A stretch of 64,000 nucleotides of DNA from Symbiodinium kawagutii (GCA_009767595.1 VSDK01002138.1:839931-903930); one strand, 5' to 3'; shown: positions 52,074 to 63,139, counted from the stretch's first letter. Translations and numbers: made by a program. Notes: generated by a model not told the origin, from the sequence alone.

Positions 52074-53150
52074 TCAAACCAACCAATGAGCTGACAGATT
52101 GTTCATTCTCACTATAGCTTTTTCTGCATTTTCTATATAATCAAACATATCATGGAAAAAACCGTCACTGATCTGTGCTCCGTCTTCCATCCTGCCACTG
52201 CGCAATGGCGGTCCTTCACGGTATCGTAACCGGGCAACTTTGCTCTTTGCATACCTTTCCCCACCTCGAAAACTTGATACACCATCATCACCATCCACAT
52301 CCTTAGCCCAGCACGCATGCCAATGCCCATGCCCATGCCCATGCCCATGCAGTGCCCATTTCCAGCTATTCCATGTCCAAGGTTCCCAAAAATGCAACAC
52401 TTCGCATCATATGCGCAGATAGAAGGTGGATGTGGCTTGAAGAAACCTGAAGTGCCAAGGTCACAAAAGTGTCACAAACGGCGGAGATCCGCTGTAATAC
52501 TTACACTATGCCCAACGATGGCCCGCGAAGTCGATGAAACTTGCGATGAAACAAGGAGAATCTGAAGCAGGGCGTCAGCAGCGAAATCAAGAACCCTTTG
52601 GGAAGCAGAGTTGCAGACTGCCTCTTGAAGCTTAGCCATGTAGCAAATCCAGAGAAGCAAAGTCAGCATTGCAACGACCACAACATTGACCCAGCGACGC
52701 TGGAACCTTGGTAATGGCCGGGACCCTGCTGGACTACCCGCATCATGACATGTCCCCGCGGAATGGATCAAAATGTACCCTTGTCAGAGTTCGGACTATC
52801 ATATCTGAGACGTACGCCCTTGAGAGAACCGCAGCTGCAAACACGCACATTGGAAACAACCAGGAACGCAAGAACAACTGCACTTAAAACAAAGCTCTGG
52901 CATGCTCCGGCCAATATGTTGGGATGCACCCTGCTTGCCTGTAATACTGCAGCAATTTCATGAGCCAAAAATAAGGCAACCAAGAAATTGCACTGGTATA
53001 GTACAGAAGTGTGTTCACTTTAACCTTTGGCTGCTACCTGAATTTCTATGGAATAAGCGCTTCCAAGGGATTGCTCTGAGCCTGCTTGGAATTCAGCAAA
53101 GCAAAGTAGTCTCAGAATCTTTGGGCTACTTGCATGATTATCCCTCACTT
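52074..53150 (-). CDS. Multi-exon membrane-protein gene model
   Basis: Minus-strand exons with agreeing phases. Exon a is ~53150-53038 (EFQAGSEQSLGSAYSIEIQ, donor CAG|GTAGCA), then a 45-bp intron. Exon b is 52992-52779 (FLVALFLAHEIAAVLQ; helix SFVLSAVVLAFLVVSNV), then a 50-bp intron (G|GTACAT...CCAG|CA). Exon c is 52728-52505 (helix VNVVVVAMLTLLLWICYMAK; ends at AGT|GTAAGT). Exon d is ~52400-52074, with a His-Gly repeat (LHGHGHGHGHWHACW), DVDGDDG and FHDMFDYIENAEKAIVRM to TGA. The c-d junction is not fixed. Two hydrophobic helices suggest a membrane protein. Family not recognised. Confidence 0.52.
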
Positions 53151-53179
53151 AGTTAGGGTTTAGTAACTATGATAGCTTT

Positions 53180-53280
53180 CTGGTCGATGGTTTCAACCCC
53201 ATGACAAATATTAGCGAACCAGCGACCAATCATCCCAAATGTTGGGGAAATGAAACATGTGAATCAAACAAGGAACCAAT
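53180..53280 (+). mobile_element. Family A element, copy 13
   Basis: CTGGTCGATGGTTTCAACCCC to AATCAAACAAGGAACCAAT, 101 bp. Confidence 0.65.
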
Positions 53281-53346
53281 AGCCGTTTCACCATTGGTGT
53301 TGGTTGTGATGCCCTACTATTTTTCATCACTAACCCCCCCCCAAAA

Positions 53347-53461
53347 TGGCTGTGGGTCAAAACCTTGTACCCCTGGTTCCCCCACTATTAACCATTGTTT
53401 TCCCTATGAAATTGTTGGTGGAAATCCCCCATGAACGTTGGTTGATTAAGTGCTTGACCCA
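53347..53461 (+). mobile_element. Family B element, copy 9
   Basis: TGGCTGTGGGTCAAAACC to GTGCTTGACCCAG, with typical interior. Its right end reads AGCTCGCCA instead of TAGCCA, as at 6584. Confidence 0.8.
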
Positions 53462-53470
53462 GCTCGCCAA

Positions 53471-53581
53471 ATGTATCTGACCACAAGCAATGAGCACAAC
53501 GAACACCCCAAGGCCGGCGCTCCCCTAGCGGCTTCCCAGTGGCATTTCCGTCGTGATGCTCTCATCAACCCTGAGCGCTGA
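53471..53581 (+). CDS. 36-codon ORF after family B copy 9
   Basis: ATG to TGA: MYLTTSNEHNEHPKAGAPLA, ASQWHFRRDALINPER. GC-rich with natural composition. Probably an exon; the strand is not independently supported. Confidence 0.33.
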   Translation: MYLTTSNEHNEHPKAGAPLAASQWHFRRDALINPER

Positions 53582-53589
53582 TCCATCCC

Positions 53590-54360
53590 TTGCTGAAACT
53601 GGCGCATTCCCTGTGGCTTATGGTAAACTCATCACCTGATCCTCAAAACCTGGATCAAACCGTCAAAATCAAAGTTAGAACGTGTAAGCTACTCAGAGAA
53701 AAAAAATTGTGACCACATCCTTGAAATCTTTCAGACTAGGGACTGCAGAACCACTTCTGGAAGGTGTGGCACGTTCAAGTTCCACGGATCACACATCCCA
53801 AGAATCAAGAAGGCCGTGACCGCCACCAGTTGTTATGAAGACTCAGATGGGTGTTTCCGAAATTCCGGAACCCCTAAAATCACCCATCGATCATCTAAAA
53901 CAAACTATTTGGGATGATTTGGGGGGTCCCTCGCTTTGAGGAAAGGCTAGATCTCCTTGTTCTGCATCATGCCCTCCTCATGTAAAAAAGCGAACCGCTG
54001 CAGAGTTAAGCCATGCAAGATGCTCTTCTCCCCTGCCGAGCGTCAAGGGGAATTGATGCCATGGATAGGTGACGCCATATGCAGCCGTTGATGTGATCTC
54101 AGTCGTGTGGAAGCAGAGTGCGAACCATGATGAACAACCATGGCTAATGTTGGTTAACAGCAATCTGAGATCTAGAACCGAAAGGTCAAACAAAGCGGCA
54201 ATGCACATGATTTATGATCCATGATGGTCATGCTGCACATTGCAGACATACCATATTTAGTGAGAAACCACTAGCTATTCTCCATGCATAGTGATGAATA
54301 TAAGATCGCTCACCAGCTCTTCAGCAGCCATTCATAGAAAATTTGCGTGTGTAGGGTTCT
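53590..54360. other. Spacer, nothing convincing
   Basis: Short frames only. One 76-codon minus frame at 53978-54208 has no further support. Confidence 0.4.
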
Positions 54361-54366
54361 TTTCAC

Positions 54367-54585
54367 AGGATCGCCGTAGACTCGATGAAAAATCGAGTCA
54401 CCAGGGCGATAGCCACCACTTTCCACCGAAGGGGCGCGTGATGTTGCACTCCTCGCTGCGCTTGCAACACCGGCGTTAGCCATGACGGGATGCGGGGGCC
54501 CCTGGCAAGTTCATCCCAAGCCCGGCAGACGAACCCCGACTCCTGAATTGGGAGTGTGCACAATGACGGGGCTAAGGCCAGCGAC
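54367..54585 (-). CDS. 219-bp exon candidate, minus strand
   Basis: Bounded on minus by TGTGGCTTAG|G and CCT|GTGAAA and open throughout: LAPSLCTLPIQESGFVCRAW, DELARGPRIPSWLTPVLQ, RWKVVAIALVTRFFIESTAI. High GC in third positions. A shorter plus frame follows TTCTTTTCACAG (54369-54475). Minus is preferred for length. Not recognised. Confidence 0.38.
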
Positions 54586-54870
54586 CTAAGCCACAGCAAC
54601 GATGTGCAATGCAAAGCAGATGTGTCACATAGAAGTTTGTACGTTATACGTTCATCAAGTGGAGAGGTGCCAAGGTCTTCACAATGCTTTGCACGATGTG
54701 CTTGGACTGAATCTGAAAATGCTTCCCAATAATCCCCAGTCGAGACATTCCAACGATGGCACGTTCAAATGATCTCAAATACAACCAGGCTACAAGATAC
54801 AATGCTAATGCTGATGATGACTAATGACGGCTGCCAGTTTTAGCTAATCATGGCCAAACATATGATTACC

Positions 54871-54986
54871 TGGCAGTGGGTCAAAACCCCGTACCCCTGG
54901 TTCCCCCCTGTTAACCATTGCTTTCCCTATCATTGTTGGTGGAAATTCCCCATGAACGTTGGTTGGTTAATATTGACCCATAGCCA
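54871..54986 (+). mobile_element. Family B element, copy 10
   Basis: TGGCAGTGGGTCAAAACC to ATATTGACCCATAGCCA, 116 bp, interior close to copies 1 and 9. Confidence 0.85.
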
Positions 54987-55026
54987 CCTGGCCAATGACA
55001 GCTAGTGCTCATGATGGCTACTGCAA

Positions 55027-55206
55027 ATGATCACCAACGTTGATGGTGGAAAACCGCCCAGCCATAGCCAGCCAAGGATCAAGGCCCAGGAATGCATAGC
55101 GCTGCTGTTTCAACTGCCTCAGTCAGCCACCGGCACCAACAAGACCTACTACTCGACCGAAGTAATGAGAGATACCTCCCTGTCTGATAGATCACCTGCT
55201 ACTTGA
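55027..55206 (+). CDS. 59-codon ORF
   Basis: ATG to TGA: MITNVDGGKPPSHSQPRIKA, QECIALLFQLPQSATGTNKT, YYSTEVMRDTSLSDRSPAT. It begins about 40 bp after B copy 10. Composition is natural. Probably an exon or a small gene; not recognised. Confidence 0.38.
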   Translation: MITNVDGGKPPSHSQPRIKAQECIALLFQLPQSATGTNKTYYSTEVMRDTSLSDRSPAT

Positions 55207-55209
55207 GTC

Positions 55210-56040
55210 TTAAACTCCGAGGTTTCGCTGGATCTCTGATGAAAAGCATGTCCATTTGGGCCAAGCTGAAATTTTGGCACTGCCCAGTTCCGCTTCAGTT
55301 CATGGCACCAGTAAGGGTGTTGAATCCGGGTGGGTTTTGCAGGGGCGCTGCCGGGCCGTGAAGTTAGTTTCAGGGAAGCAACGCACGCTCGTTGGTATGC
55401 AAGTTTGCATCCAAGAAGCCTGTGGATATGACGTGTACATAGGTGAAGTATAGACAAAGCATGAAGATCATAAAGTACCATTGTATATATATATATATAC
55501 AATTGTTTGTCATCTAGTTGTTCGATATTGTTCATGATTTTTCGAAATGTCAATTTAAGACTAACAACAAAAGAGAGATAAACACACGTCTTCAGTTCAA
55601 CATGTCTGCCACATCCCCTTCTTTCCCCACGCGGCTGCTATAAGCACCTACAACTCTAACTATGGAACAGCCTGGCTATGCCCAGCCCTCCAAACTGGTC
55701 TTGCGGCGGCAAAACCCGATGCCTGTACCGATAAAGAGACTGTCCAATCAAATCAATAAATAACCTAACTAGTGAACTAGCCAACTGATCTTTGAATATC
55801 TAATAAACATACATCCAATAAAATCAATAGATAACCTAACCAACCAACTAGTCTTTGTTGGGACCTTCACCTCCCAGCACCCATTTGTTGCTGAGGACGC
55901 CAGCCTCCCACTGAGGTAGGGGAGGTGGCTACCGCATGTGCCCGGCCAAGAAACGCATTCTCACCAAATCCACAGACTAACGTGGCAACAACAACCTGGC
56001 TGTCAACAGGCGGCACACAACATCGGTTTGTCATCTGAAG
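55210..56040. other. Spacer with a possible minus frame
   Basis: A 134-codon minus frame at 55149-55553 includes an ATATATAT stretch and is doubtful. CTAACCTAACC-type words occur at 55760-55850. Confidence 0.35.
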
Positions 56041-56044
56041 CTTC

Positions 56045-56314
56045 TTGTGTAGTGACAGCACTTGCGAGGCTCTATGTATGCCCATTGCGACCCGGTGTTG
56101 CAACTGCCATCAATCCCTATCGGTTCCGAGATTGCTGGGGCCACCATCCTTCCAAAACACTGACCTGAATGGTGACTGCTATGCCGCTTTGTGGCTTTGC
56201 AAATGCAGCAACGTTAAGAAACGCGCGCCTTTCAAACTAGAGTCTGGCCATGTATGGCACAACGGAATGAAAAATCTTCCCACCCTTTCTGGTCCCGTTT
56301 CCTGGATTCAGTGA
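56045..56314 (+). CDS. Cys-rich coding-like region, 89 codons
   Basis: Plus frame to TGA: TCEALCMPIATRCCNCHQSL, DLNGDCYAALWLCKCSNVKK, RAPFKLESGHVWHNGMKN. Ten Cys and three His could make a zinc-binding fold. No named motif is clear. No strong minus rival. Confidence 0.42.
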   Translation: MCSDSTCEALCMPIATRCCNCHQSLSVPRLLGPPSFQNTDLNGDCYAALWLCKCSNVKKRAPFKLESGHVWHNGMKNLPTLSGPVSWIQ

Positions 56315-56519
56315 AAGGACCGGAAGGGGTTTGGACCCAGAAGGTCTTTTTACACCCTGTGATTAGACAAGGGATCCCGTATCATCCCGTATCCAATCCG
56401 TCTCATATGACTCATATGGACTATGGCATGAGCCCCTCGCATCGTAGCGTCGGACTGGTCAATCACACGCCCTGCCCAGCGCCGCACCAAGAGACTGCCA
56501 GCGACACAACGGTGTAGAC

Positions 56520-57400
56520 AACGCGTCGCTTGACACCCTCCACCATCGCACTACATCGCACCGTCGGACCACTCAAAATTGCAGAGTCACTTATGAACTC
56601 GATCTAGGCCTTTCATGGTTTCTTCTAGTTTGGATGGAAAGAGTTTTGGCAAGTCTGGTCCAAATTGCTGGCACCTTGCGATATTGGCACCGGGGTCAGG
56701 CTGTGTTGGTTGGATGGGTTCTTTTTGAACTGGCTCAGATCAGATTGATTGAGTCGGGTTAGGTGAGTTACAGTAAGTAATCAACCAAAGATCTCAAATC
56801 TTGAGGAAAATGAAAATGGTCAAAACCACCAACTAAATAAACATATTTCATAAGAAAGGCACTCGTACATTCCCTGTCGTTTCAAGCGGATCTGTCACAT
56901 GACCCGCCCGCACGAATTAGGCAAAATCACCTTGTTCATCAACCTTTTACGTGTCCAACCAGTAAAAAACTGTATTTTGCATAACCATTCTTGAACACTC
57001 TCATTAATCATCACAATGAAAAACATCCTAATCACAGATTGAGCTGCTAGATGCTGCTACTGGTTATTCAGCATTCTCACCAACCAGCTCAATACAAATA
57101 TCCGCACTCCACAGGCCGTTCTCCCCCTGCGCTGCCTGATGTTTCTCGTCAGCTGCCTGGGTGCAAACAGCATACCATGCAGTGATCAAAGCCTTAATCC
57201 GGCAATGGCTCATCAATATGGTCATAAGGATAAGGCTAATTTGGTTTTCAATTACCGAATGGATGATTAAGGCTAAGGCTAATGGCTAATCACTATGGTT
57301 AATCAGGTAGTTCCTAGTTATATGGTCAATGATTGATACTCTATAACAAATCATAGTTAATCATTACTGTATTCGTATGGCCTACACAGTTACACTATGT
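56520..57400. other. Spacer with a family A remnant
   Basis: CTTGAGGAAAATGAAAATGG and AAAACCACCAACTAAAT near 56800-56838 are the right half of a diverged family A copy. TAAGGCTAATGG words follow at 57230-57310. Confidence 0.45.
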
Positions 57401-57413
57401 TACACTCCGGACA

Positions 57414-57620
57414 TTGAACTCATACCAATGGAAAATCACAATGCAATTGCTGAGCAATCTACACATGCTGATCCCTCGCTATGTTCCACTACCAGAAGGT
57501 AAGTCTCCTGATGGCCGTGTTCATTTTGTCCCTCCGAGATCTGAAAATTCTCACTGCAACTGTTTGTCCTTAGTTGGCTCAATTAGAAGCATCCAGGTAT
57601 GGCCAGTTGCCAGCCATCAT
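57414..57620 (+). CDS. Exon pair with a GTAAGT-TTAG intron
   Basis: Plus frame ITMQLLSNLHMLIPRYVPLP then GAAG|GTAAGT, an intron of about 80 bp ending TTTGTCCTTAG, and a short piece VGSIRSIQ before CAG|GTATGG. The donor and acceptor are textbook, but the exons are short. Confidence 0.35.
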
Positions 57621-57797
57621 CTCAAGGGAATCACCGACAAAAAAAGACCCATTTGCTGACTATGAGCGTAGTTGATGACCATTATTTGCTATTAGTCATT
57701 CTCTCCTCATCTCCTTCCTAGAAGCAAATCAACTAACGATCACGACTTCTACTATTAGCCAACAATTATTGACCAACAATTATTAACCAACAAACAG

Positions 57798-57871
57798 TCT
57801 TGGTGACTGCATGGATCGATGCGGAGTTTTCAAGCACCTCTCCCCATCGTTGCGGCAGTGGGGTCTCCATG
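57798..57871 (+). CDS. Short exon candidate with GTGAGT donor
   Basis: AACAAACAG| then DCMDRCGVFKHLSPSLRQWG and CATG|GTGAGT. About 74 bp, GC-richer than its surroundings. Not recognised. Confidence 0.35.
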
Positions 57872-58084
57872 GTGAGTTTGGCCCGTTCATCCAGCAGAGT
57901 GAGATTGCAATCATGGGATTCATTGTATTAACTACCAACCAGCTACCAGTTGAATAAGTATCACATGACCATGCTGAATTGCTAACCTACTATTTTTTGA
58001 GTGCTGCAAAAATGAGTATCAACAAGAACGAGCAGTCATCATAATCCAACCATCAACGCACATCTTGTGACCAGCGTTATCCAG

Positions 58085-58198
58085 TCTCGCCTTGTCCTGG
58101 GGCTCCGGACAAAGGTGGTGCAATGGCTGCAGCCAAAGCATCTTTCAGCAAACTCCATTGATTTGGCCTTGGAAATGCAACCTGGATGAAAGCACATG
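58085..58198 (+). CDS. Exon candidate, 37 codons
   Basis: After GTTATCCAG the plus frame reads SRLVLGLRTKVVQWLQPKHL then SANSIDLALEMQPG to TGA. Natural composition; AAG|GTGGTG inside could be a donor. Confidence 0.35.
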
Positions 58199-58348
58199 GG
58201 GCAGTTCAGTTCTGCTACCTCAGCTCAACCCATTTATCTAGCGCATTTCATGCCTTTCCATCGACACGCTGGTAAACCAACCGCGAGATGGAAAATCCAG
58301 CATCTATAGCAACCCATAGCACATGCTGATCTTTGGCTTCCACCTCAG

Positions 58349-58586
58349 CTTGCCAGGGGTACGTAACCGATTTGGCTTCCAGGCAAAACGTGGAGAGATT
58401 GCAAGGACACCACGAACCTCAGTGGCCACCGTTCAAACGTGGGACGCCCTCGGTGTCTGGTTGAAGAGTGGCGGTCCCAATGGGTTACCATGGTCCATGT
58501 CAATAAGCCGTCAACCAGAAATAGTCAGTGTTTTACCATCAAATTTGACAAATTGGGTTACCCTCTGGCAAACTAATACGGCATAG
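58349..58586 (+). CDS. Exon candidate with strong acceptor
   Basis: CTTTGGCTTCCACCTCAG is followed by an open plus frame: LPGVRNRFGFQAKRGEIART, TVQTWDALGVWLKSGG. The end is not fixed. A minus frame is also partly open. Confidence 0.35.
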
Positions 58587-58669
58587 AAAATCCACCCTTT
58601 TGTTAAGAAAACCCTGGGAAATCATCCATTTATGGTGGATTTTCCACTGCCATGTTGGTTCACCAAAGC

Positions 58670-58870
58670 TTAATTTATATTGGATCTCTCAAGAGCTGCA
58701 TTGTAGCACCACCTCCCTGGCCCAGCTGAAAGTGCAGGCTGTTCAGCGAGCAGGTGGGGACACCCAAGCGGAGCCACCAAGAATGATCCAAGGGAATCTC
58801 CAGGGTTCAGCCGTTCGTACGCGCTTGGCTTGCAAGGTTCCCCATCCCAAAGGCATAAGCACAAGGCCAT
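58670..58870. other. Exon-like region, both strands open
   Basis: Plus: SLAQLKVQAVQRAGGDTQAE after CTCTCAAG. Minus: ERLNPGDSLGSFLVAPLGCP. No basis to choose. Confidence 0.3.
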
Positions 58871-59482
58871 TTGAAGCCATCATCTCGTTTACTATGGTTG
58901 AAACATGTCATTTAACCCAAAATATTCAAAAATCATATAAATAATCATGATCTCCCAGTCTCCCATAGTTAAAACCAAGGGTTAATTGACATGGGTCTCC
59001 CATGGTTGAAACTCATCATCTTGAGGCCACCAACCAGGTGACCATGGTTATCCGCTGTCACCATGCTCAGCTTCCAGCTCCTCATGTACCTGGCCTCAGC
59101 CAGGTCGGTGCCACTCCCACCACTTAGGATACCTGGTGGGGAATCCCTACATTTCTTGGGACCAAGTCTGACAAAGGGATGGAAGTGATGAGATTCATCC
59201 TAAAACCGGGCGGCAAACTTTCACTTCAAATATGATCTGCAGGAAGTCACAAGTTAAACGATCACTGGGTCTGATTCTGTTTGGACCAGCGAAGCAGAAG
59301 GGGAAGCAAAGCCGGCCGGGACATGGATGATCCTAACAACTGAGCACAGTTACAAGTAGTTGTGACCCACTGGTGCTGTACCCAATTATGGTAGTTACAA
59401 TCAGCAAAAGCTGCATACAGCCGCAACCATAGCTATATGCCAGTAATAGTCAGCTGTCTTTTCCCCAATTCTGGGGTGACAG

Positions 59483-59650
59483 TTGCAGCTTTTTTCCAAA
59501 ACTCCTGAGGTTCCCGCCGGCATTCGTCAGGTCCTTGCCAGGCAACAGCTGGACTCGACGGCATTGGGTCATGATGACACCGTGGTTGTCGACACGACGT
59601 GGCGATCTGTTCTTTCGTCATGTTCAACCAATCATGCCTGGTCATCATGA
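59483..59650 (+). CDS. Exon candidate, 55 codons
   Basis: After CTGGGGTGACAG the plus frame reads LQLFSKTPEVPAGIRQVLAR, LDSTALGHDDTVVVDTTW to TGA. The minus strand is open too (RVQLLPGKDLTNAGGNLRSF). Plus fits the run of plus exons from 57.4 kb. Confidence 0.37.
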   Translation: MQLFSKTPEVPAGIRQVLARQQLDSTALGHDDTVVVDTTWRSVLSSCSTNHAWSS

Positions 59651-59752
59651 ACTCCTATAAATCTCATTGCATTTCATTTTTTTGCCAGGGCTTCATTGCT
59701 ACCTGAAAAAGCTGAAAGTATGTTGGAAAAGTGGCCGGCATGAGTTCCTTAC

Positions 59753-59913
59753 TTTTTGGACCCTGCAGTGGTGGCAGGGCTCCCGAGAATTGCTTCGGAA
59801 AAGGCATGGGGCGCCATCACTATCCATAATCCCATCATGAAGCACCATGACCAGCAACGGAAACCCAGCCAAGCGGCGCCCAAATAGCCCATGAGCTGCG
59901 TCAAAGTTGACAT
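59753..59913. other. Exon-like region, strands conflict
   Basis: Plus: after CCCTGCAG, GLPRIASEKAWGAITIHNPI then KHHDQQRKPSQAAPK and TAG. Minus: GTGCCAG|ATG to AAAAAG|GTAAGG, a hydrophobic segment GYLGAAWLGFRCWSWCFMMG. The minus ends are better splice sites; the plus composition is better. Confidence 0.35.
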
Positions 59914-60209
59914 CTGGCACGGTGGTTGGTCTCTCTCTGGTTCATTTGTGGCCAGCGATGATGCCAGCAAATCATAGTCATGTTTTTTTCCATCGCCTTC
60001 TGTCAGACTGACTATGGTTAGTACAGTAATGATAATTACAATCATACTGGTTTGGTGCTGGAGTCATTCTTAATTTGGGTCATAGTCGAAAACATGTCAA
60101 AAGTGGCTAGTGGAAGTGAAAAAAAGCAGTTGATAGTTGAGAGTAGTGCTAGATACTGGTTGATCATGCTTGAGAGTAATTAATCATGCTGGAAATTGGT
60201 TCATTATGG

Positions 60210-60657
60210 TTAATAGCGGTTAAGAGTGGCAAGTTGATGTTTAAGTATGCTTAAGTGATGATCATATACACCAACCCTGGTTTCTGATGGTTTAAGCATG
60301 GAAAACAATGTTTCACAATGTTTCACGAGGTGTGGTTGATACGAGGTTGGCCAGCACCAAGTCAAACAGGGCAAGTTTTGGTGACAACATGAAGGCTCCG
60401 AACCCTCAAACAAGAACACAACCGCAACAACAAATCTCGCCCTCATCTTGGACCCATTATTGAGCTGAAAATTATTGATGGAATTGCCCTAGAAATCTGA
60501 AAAAAATCCAAGATAAGGAACTAACATGGAAGCCCAAGACAACAGGCAACATGCCAACCTTCATCCTCCCCCTCCAACAGTAGGGTGCGTGGCTTGTCAG
60601 CTGTGAATGGAGCTCTGCCTCCGCGCTTTGAAGGCAAATGGATTTCCTGAGCGCCAA
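60210..60657 (-). CDS. Two minus frames, one with a signal-like start
   Basis: 60210-60446 begins MRARFVVAVVFLFEGSEPSC, like a short secretion signal, and continues Cys-rich (CCHQNLPCLTWCW). 60472-60657 is a separate 61-codon frame. Neither is recognised; chance is possible. Confidence 0.3.
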
Positions 60658-60699
60658 CGGGTCACATCCACCAGCAGGTGAGCCATAAATAGCTCGTGA

Positions 60700-61980
60700 T
60701 TGATCCCATGTATGGCTGGCTCACAAATGCGGATGCAAAGTTCACCGTTCTTGGCATTCTTCACCAGTATGTGTCATGGTGAGGCATCAACTGAATGTTC
60801 GTGAAATATTACTTACCCATTTATTCTGTAAGCTGCTAGTTAAACCAGCTTGCCCATGATTAAGAATCATTATCATAATTCTTGGCATGCACAAGCATCA
60901 CATTTATTTCATCATTATGCTATGTTTTAATGACTGTTAACCATTATCAATAACCATTGCTATTAATTCATTAATCAATACCATTATCATTAATAGCTAT
61001 CATTGTTTTTGTTAACCAAAGCTATTCATCCTTATTAGTGACCGTAAACCATTCTTAATCATTACAATTATGAAATCAGTACAATTAATCAGTAATCATT
61101 ATCGTGAACCAGATCCATTCTTGATCATCTTAATGGCTATTAAAAACTGTTAATCACCATCAAATGAAGCATTAGCATCGAATATATATACCATTATTGA
61201 TCATCTTTTCTGATAATCAGTATCATTAGCATCATCATTAATCATACGCCATCATTGATCATCATTACAATACTAATAACCATTATATTTTTTCCCATCG
61301 CCATCCAAAAGGTTCAGCTAAGGCTGAGGGCGAGCAGGTTATAATCATCATTGCTAATAATCACTATCATGTTCGTTCATCATTGGCCACCAATCAATCA
61401 TCACACGCCACAATCAATCATTACTGTCAATCATTATCACATATCCAAAATGCAATCCTAACCCATCGCTATGAATCATTAACCATTTTCTCTTTCTCTC
61501 TTTATCATTAACCATCCTGTTATCAATCATCAGCCACTATTTGTCGTTATCATTTAACTCATATCATTTACTAACATCATCGATCACCATTAGCATCACT
61601 ACTTCATCCCGTTATCATTTCATACATCATCTTTTTTGTTCTCCTTCCCATGCATCATCTTTATTATCATTGATGATCATGTTACACACACATATATATA
61701 GATATAGTATCATCATTGATCACCATGTTTCATATATAGTATCATCATTGATCACCATGTTATATATGTCTAGTGTCATCATTGATCATTTGTCGCATGC
61801 AGCATCTTGATATAATCTCTTTCTATACCAGTGTTGATCATCATATTGTTCATCATTACTTGTCATATCATCATGATCATATCATTCTTAACGATGTAAT
61901 TCACCACTATTGCAAACTCATTGCAAACCATTGTTGATTAAAAAATGCTAGTTTAACATATCATCATGATCATTGATCAT
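60700..61980. repeat. CATCATT/AACCATTA low-complexity spacer
   Basis: About 1.3 kb of TATCATTAATC, CATCATTGATCA and AACCATTAT words. A short TTTTTTCCCATCGCCATCC motif lies at 61286-61304, without a clear target duplication. No gene. Confidence 0.7.
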
Positions 61981-62079
61981 CTGGTTGGTGGTTGATCAAC
62001 CTTTTGAAACATATTAGTCAACCAACCAGTTGTTAATAATTACTAGGGAAAATAAAACATGTTTGACACCATCAACCAG
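61981..62079 (+). mobile_element. Family A element, copy 14
   Basis: CTGGTTGGTGGTTGATCAACC to TTTGACACCATCAACCAG, 99 bp. Confidence 0.8.
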
Positions 62080-62230
62080 TCATTAACCATCGCTGAACAC
62101 ATTAACCATATCATTATTCATCATGACAATGATATCATTGTTAACCATGACAATATCATGATAAATCATGATCATATCATCATTGACCACTCATCATTGT
62201 TCAACTCATCCCCGTTCACCATTGCTTCAC

Positions 62231-62366
62231 CCAGGCACCACGGCGCCATGTGCTGGAAGAGCCGTGACGCCACGTCCACACCTTGGAACAGCGCGTAGCG
62301 TTCGCCGCATTCGCCCTTGGGGCCCCGGGTGCAAAGGCTTGCAATGGATGAGGCCAACCCTGGAAG
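62231..62366 (-). CDS. 136-bp exon, minus strand
   Basis: On minus, GGGGGGTTAG| then an open GC3-rich frame: LASSIASLCTRGPKGECGER, YALFQGVDVASRLFQHMAPW, ending CCTGG|GTGAAG. Third positions are mostly G or C, unlike the flanks. The plus frames are interrupted or Pro/Arg-rich. Unknown domain; probably part of the same minus gene as the exons at 63.2 and 63.5 kb. Confidence 0.45.
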
Positions 62367-62399
62367 CTAACCCCCCGGGTCGTGGGTGACGTTTACCAT

Positions 62400-63130
62400 T
62401 GCAAGGTTGAATAGTGTTGATAAATAGGAAATTCAGCCTCGCAATAGGTCAATAACTATAATAGTAAATGGTAAAGTAACGTTAATTGTTGTTGATTCAT
62501 AGTTGTTGTTGATTAATGAAGCCCATTGATAGACGTTGACATTAACTATTGATCAATAGGACATTAACTATTGTTGATTTCCAAGGAGGTCGTCCAAAAC
62601 CTATGAGTCATTAATCCAGATGCATTCGGGGTTGACATTAATGCCTTGGCTGCTATGGTTTAGAATGCTCTGATAGGCTTCATGATTCTGAGTGCTGAGT
62701 ATTGAAACGTAGTGGTTTATGCATGTTCACGATTCGATCAATTCATGGTGAGCAGGATTGATTAGTGCTTGGTTAAGCTTTTCAATTGGTTCTTGAGGAT
62801 GACGGGGGATGACAATCAACAACCTGTTCGTGTGCGCCACTGTTGCTGAGACCCGAGGTCAGTGTTTGCATATCAAACCTAATGATTAACACACATTTTT
62901 GCAGGCTGATATATAACCCATTGTTGACGCCAGTATTCATCAACATTCAGCCTACTCAACTTTTGCGAAACAGTAAGTTAAGAACCATCATCATTACCCA
63001 GGACACCCGGGACTACTGCCAATAAACAATCAACAACAAATACATGCTCAAACGTCGTTTGCATGTCAAAAAATCACACGATTCCAAGTCTAATATGCTG
63101 ATATTTCGGTAGATCTCGTGCATTTTGCGG
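62400..63130. other. G-type repeat and spacer
   Basis: TTGTTGTTGATT and GGTCAATAACTATAATAG words. No gene seen. Confidence 0.45.
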
Positions 63131-63139
63131 TAGATCTCG

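Noticed and set aside
59986..60020. Fourth micro-insertion at TTTTTTTCCATCGCC
   Set aside because: The flanks CATAGTCA and TGACTATG are inverted, not direct, repeats.
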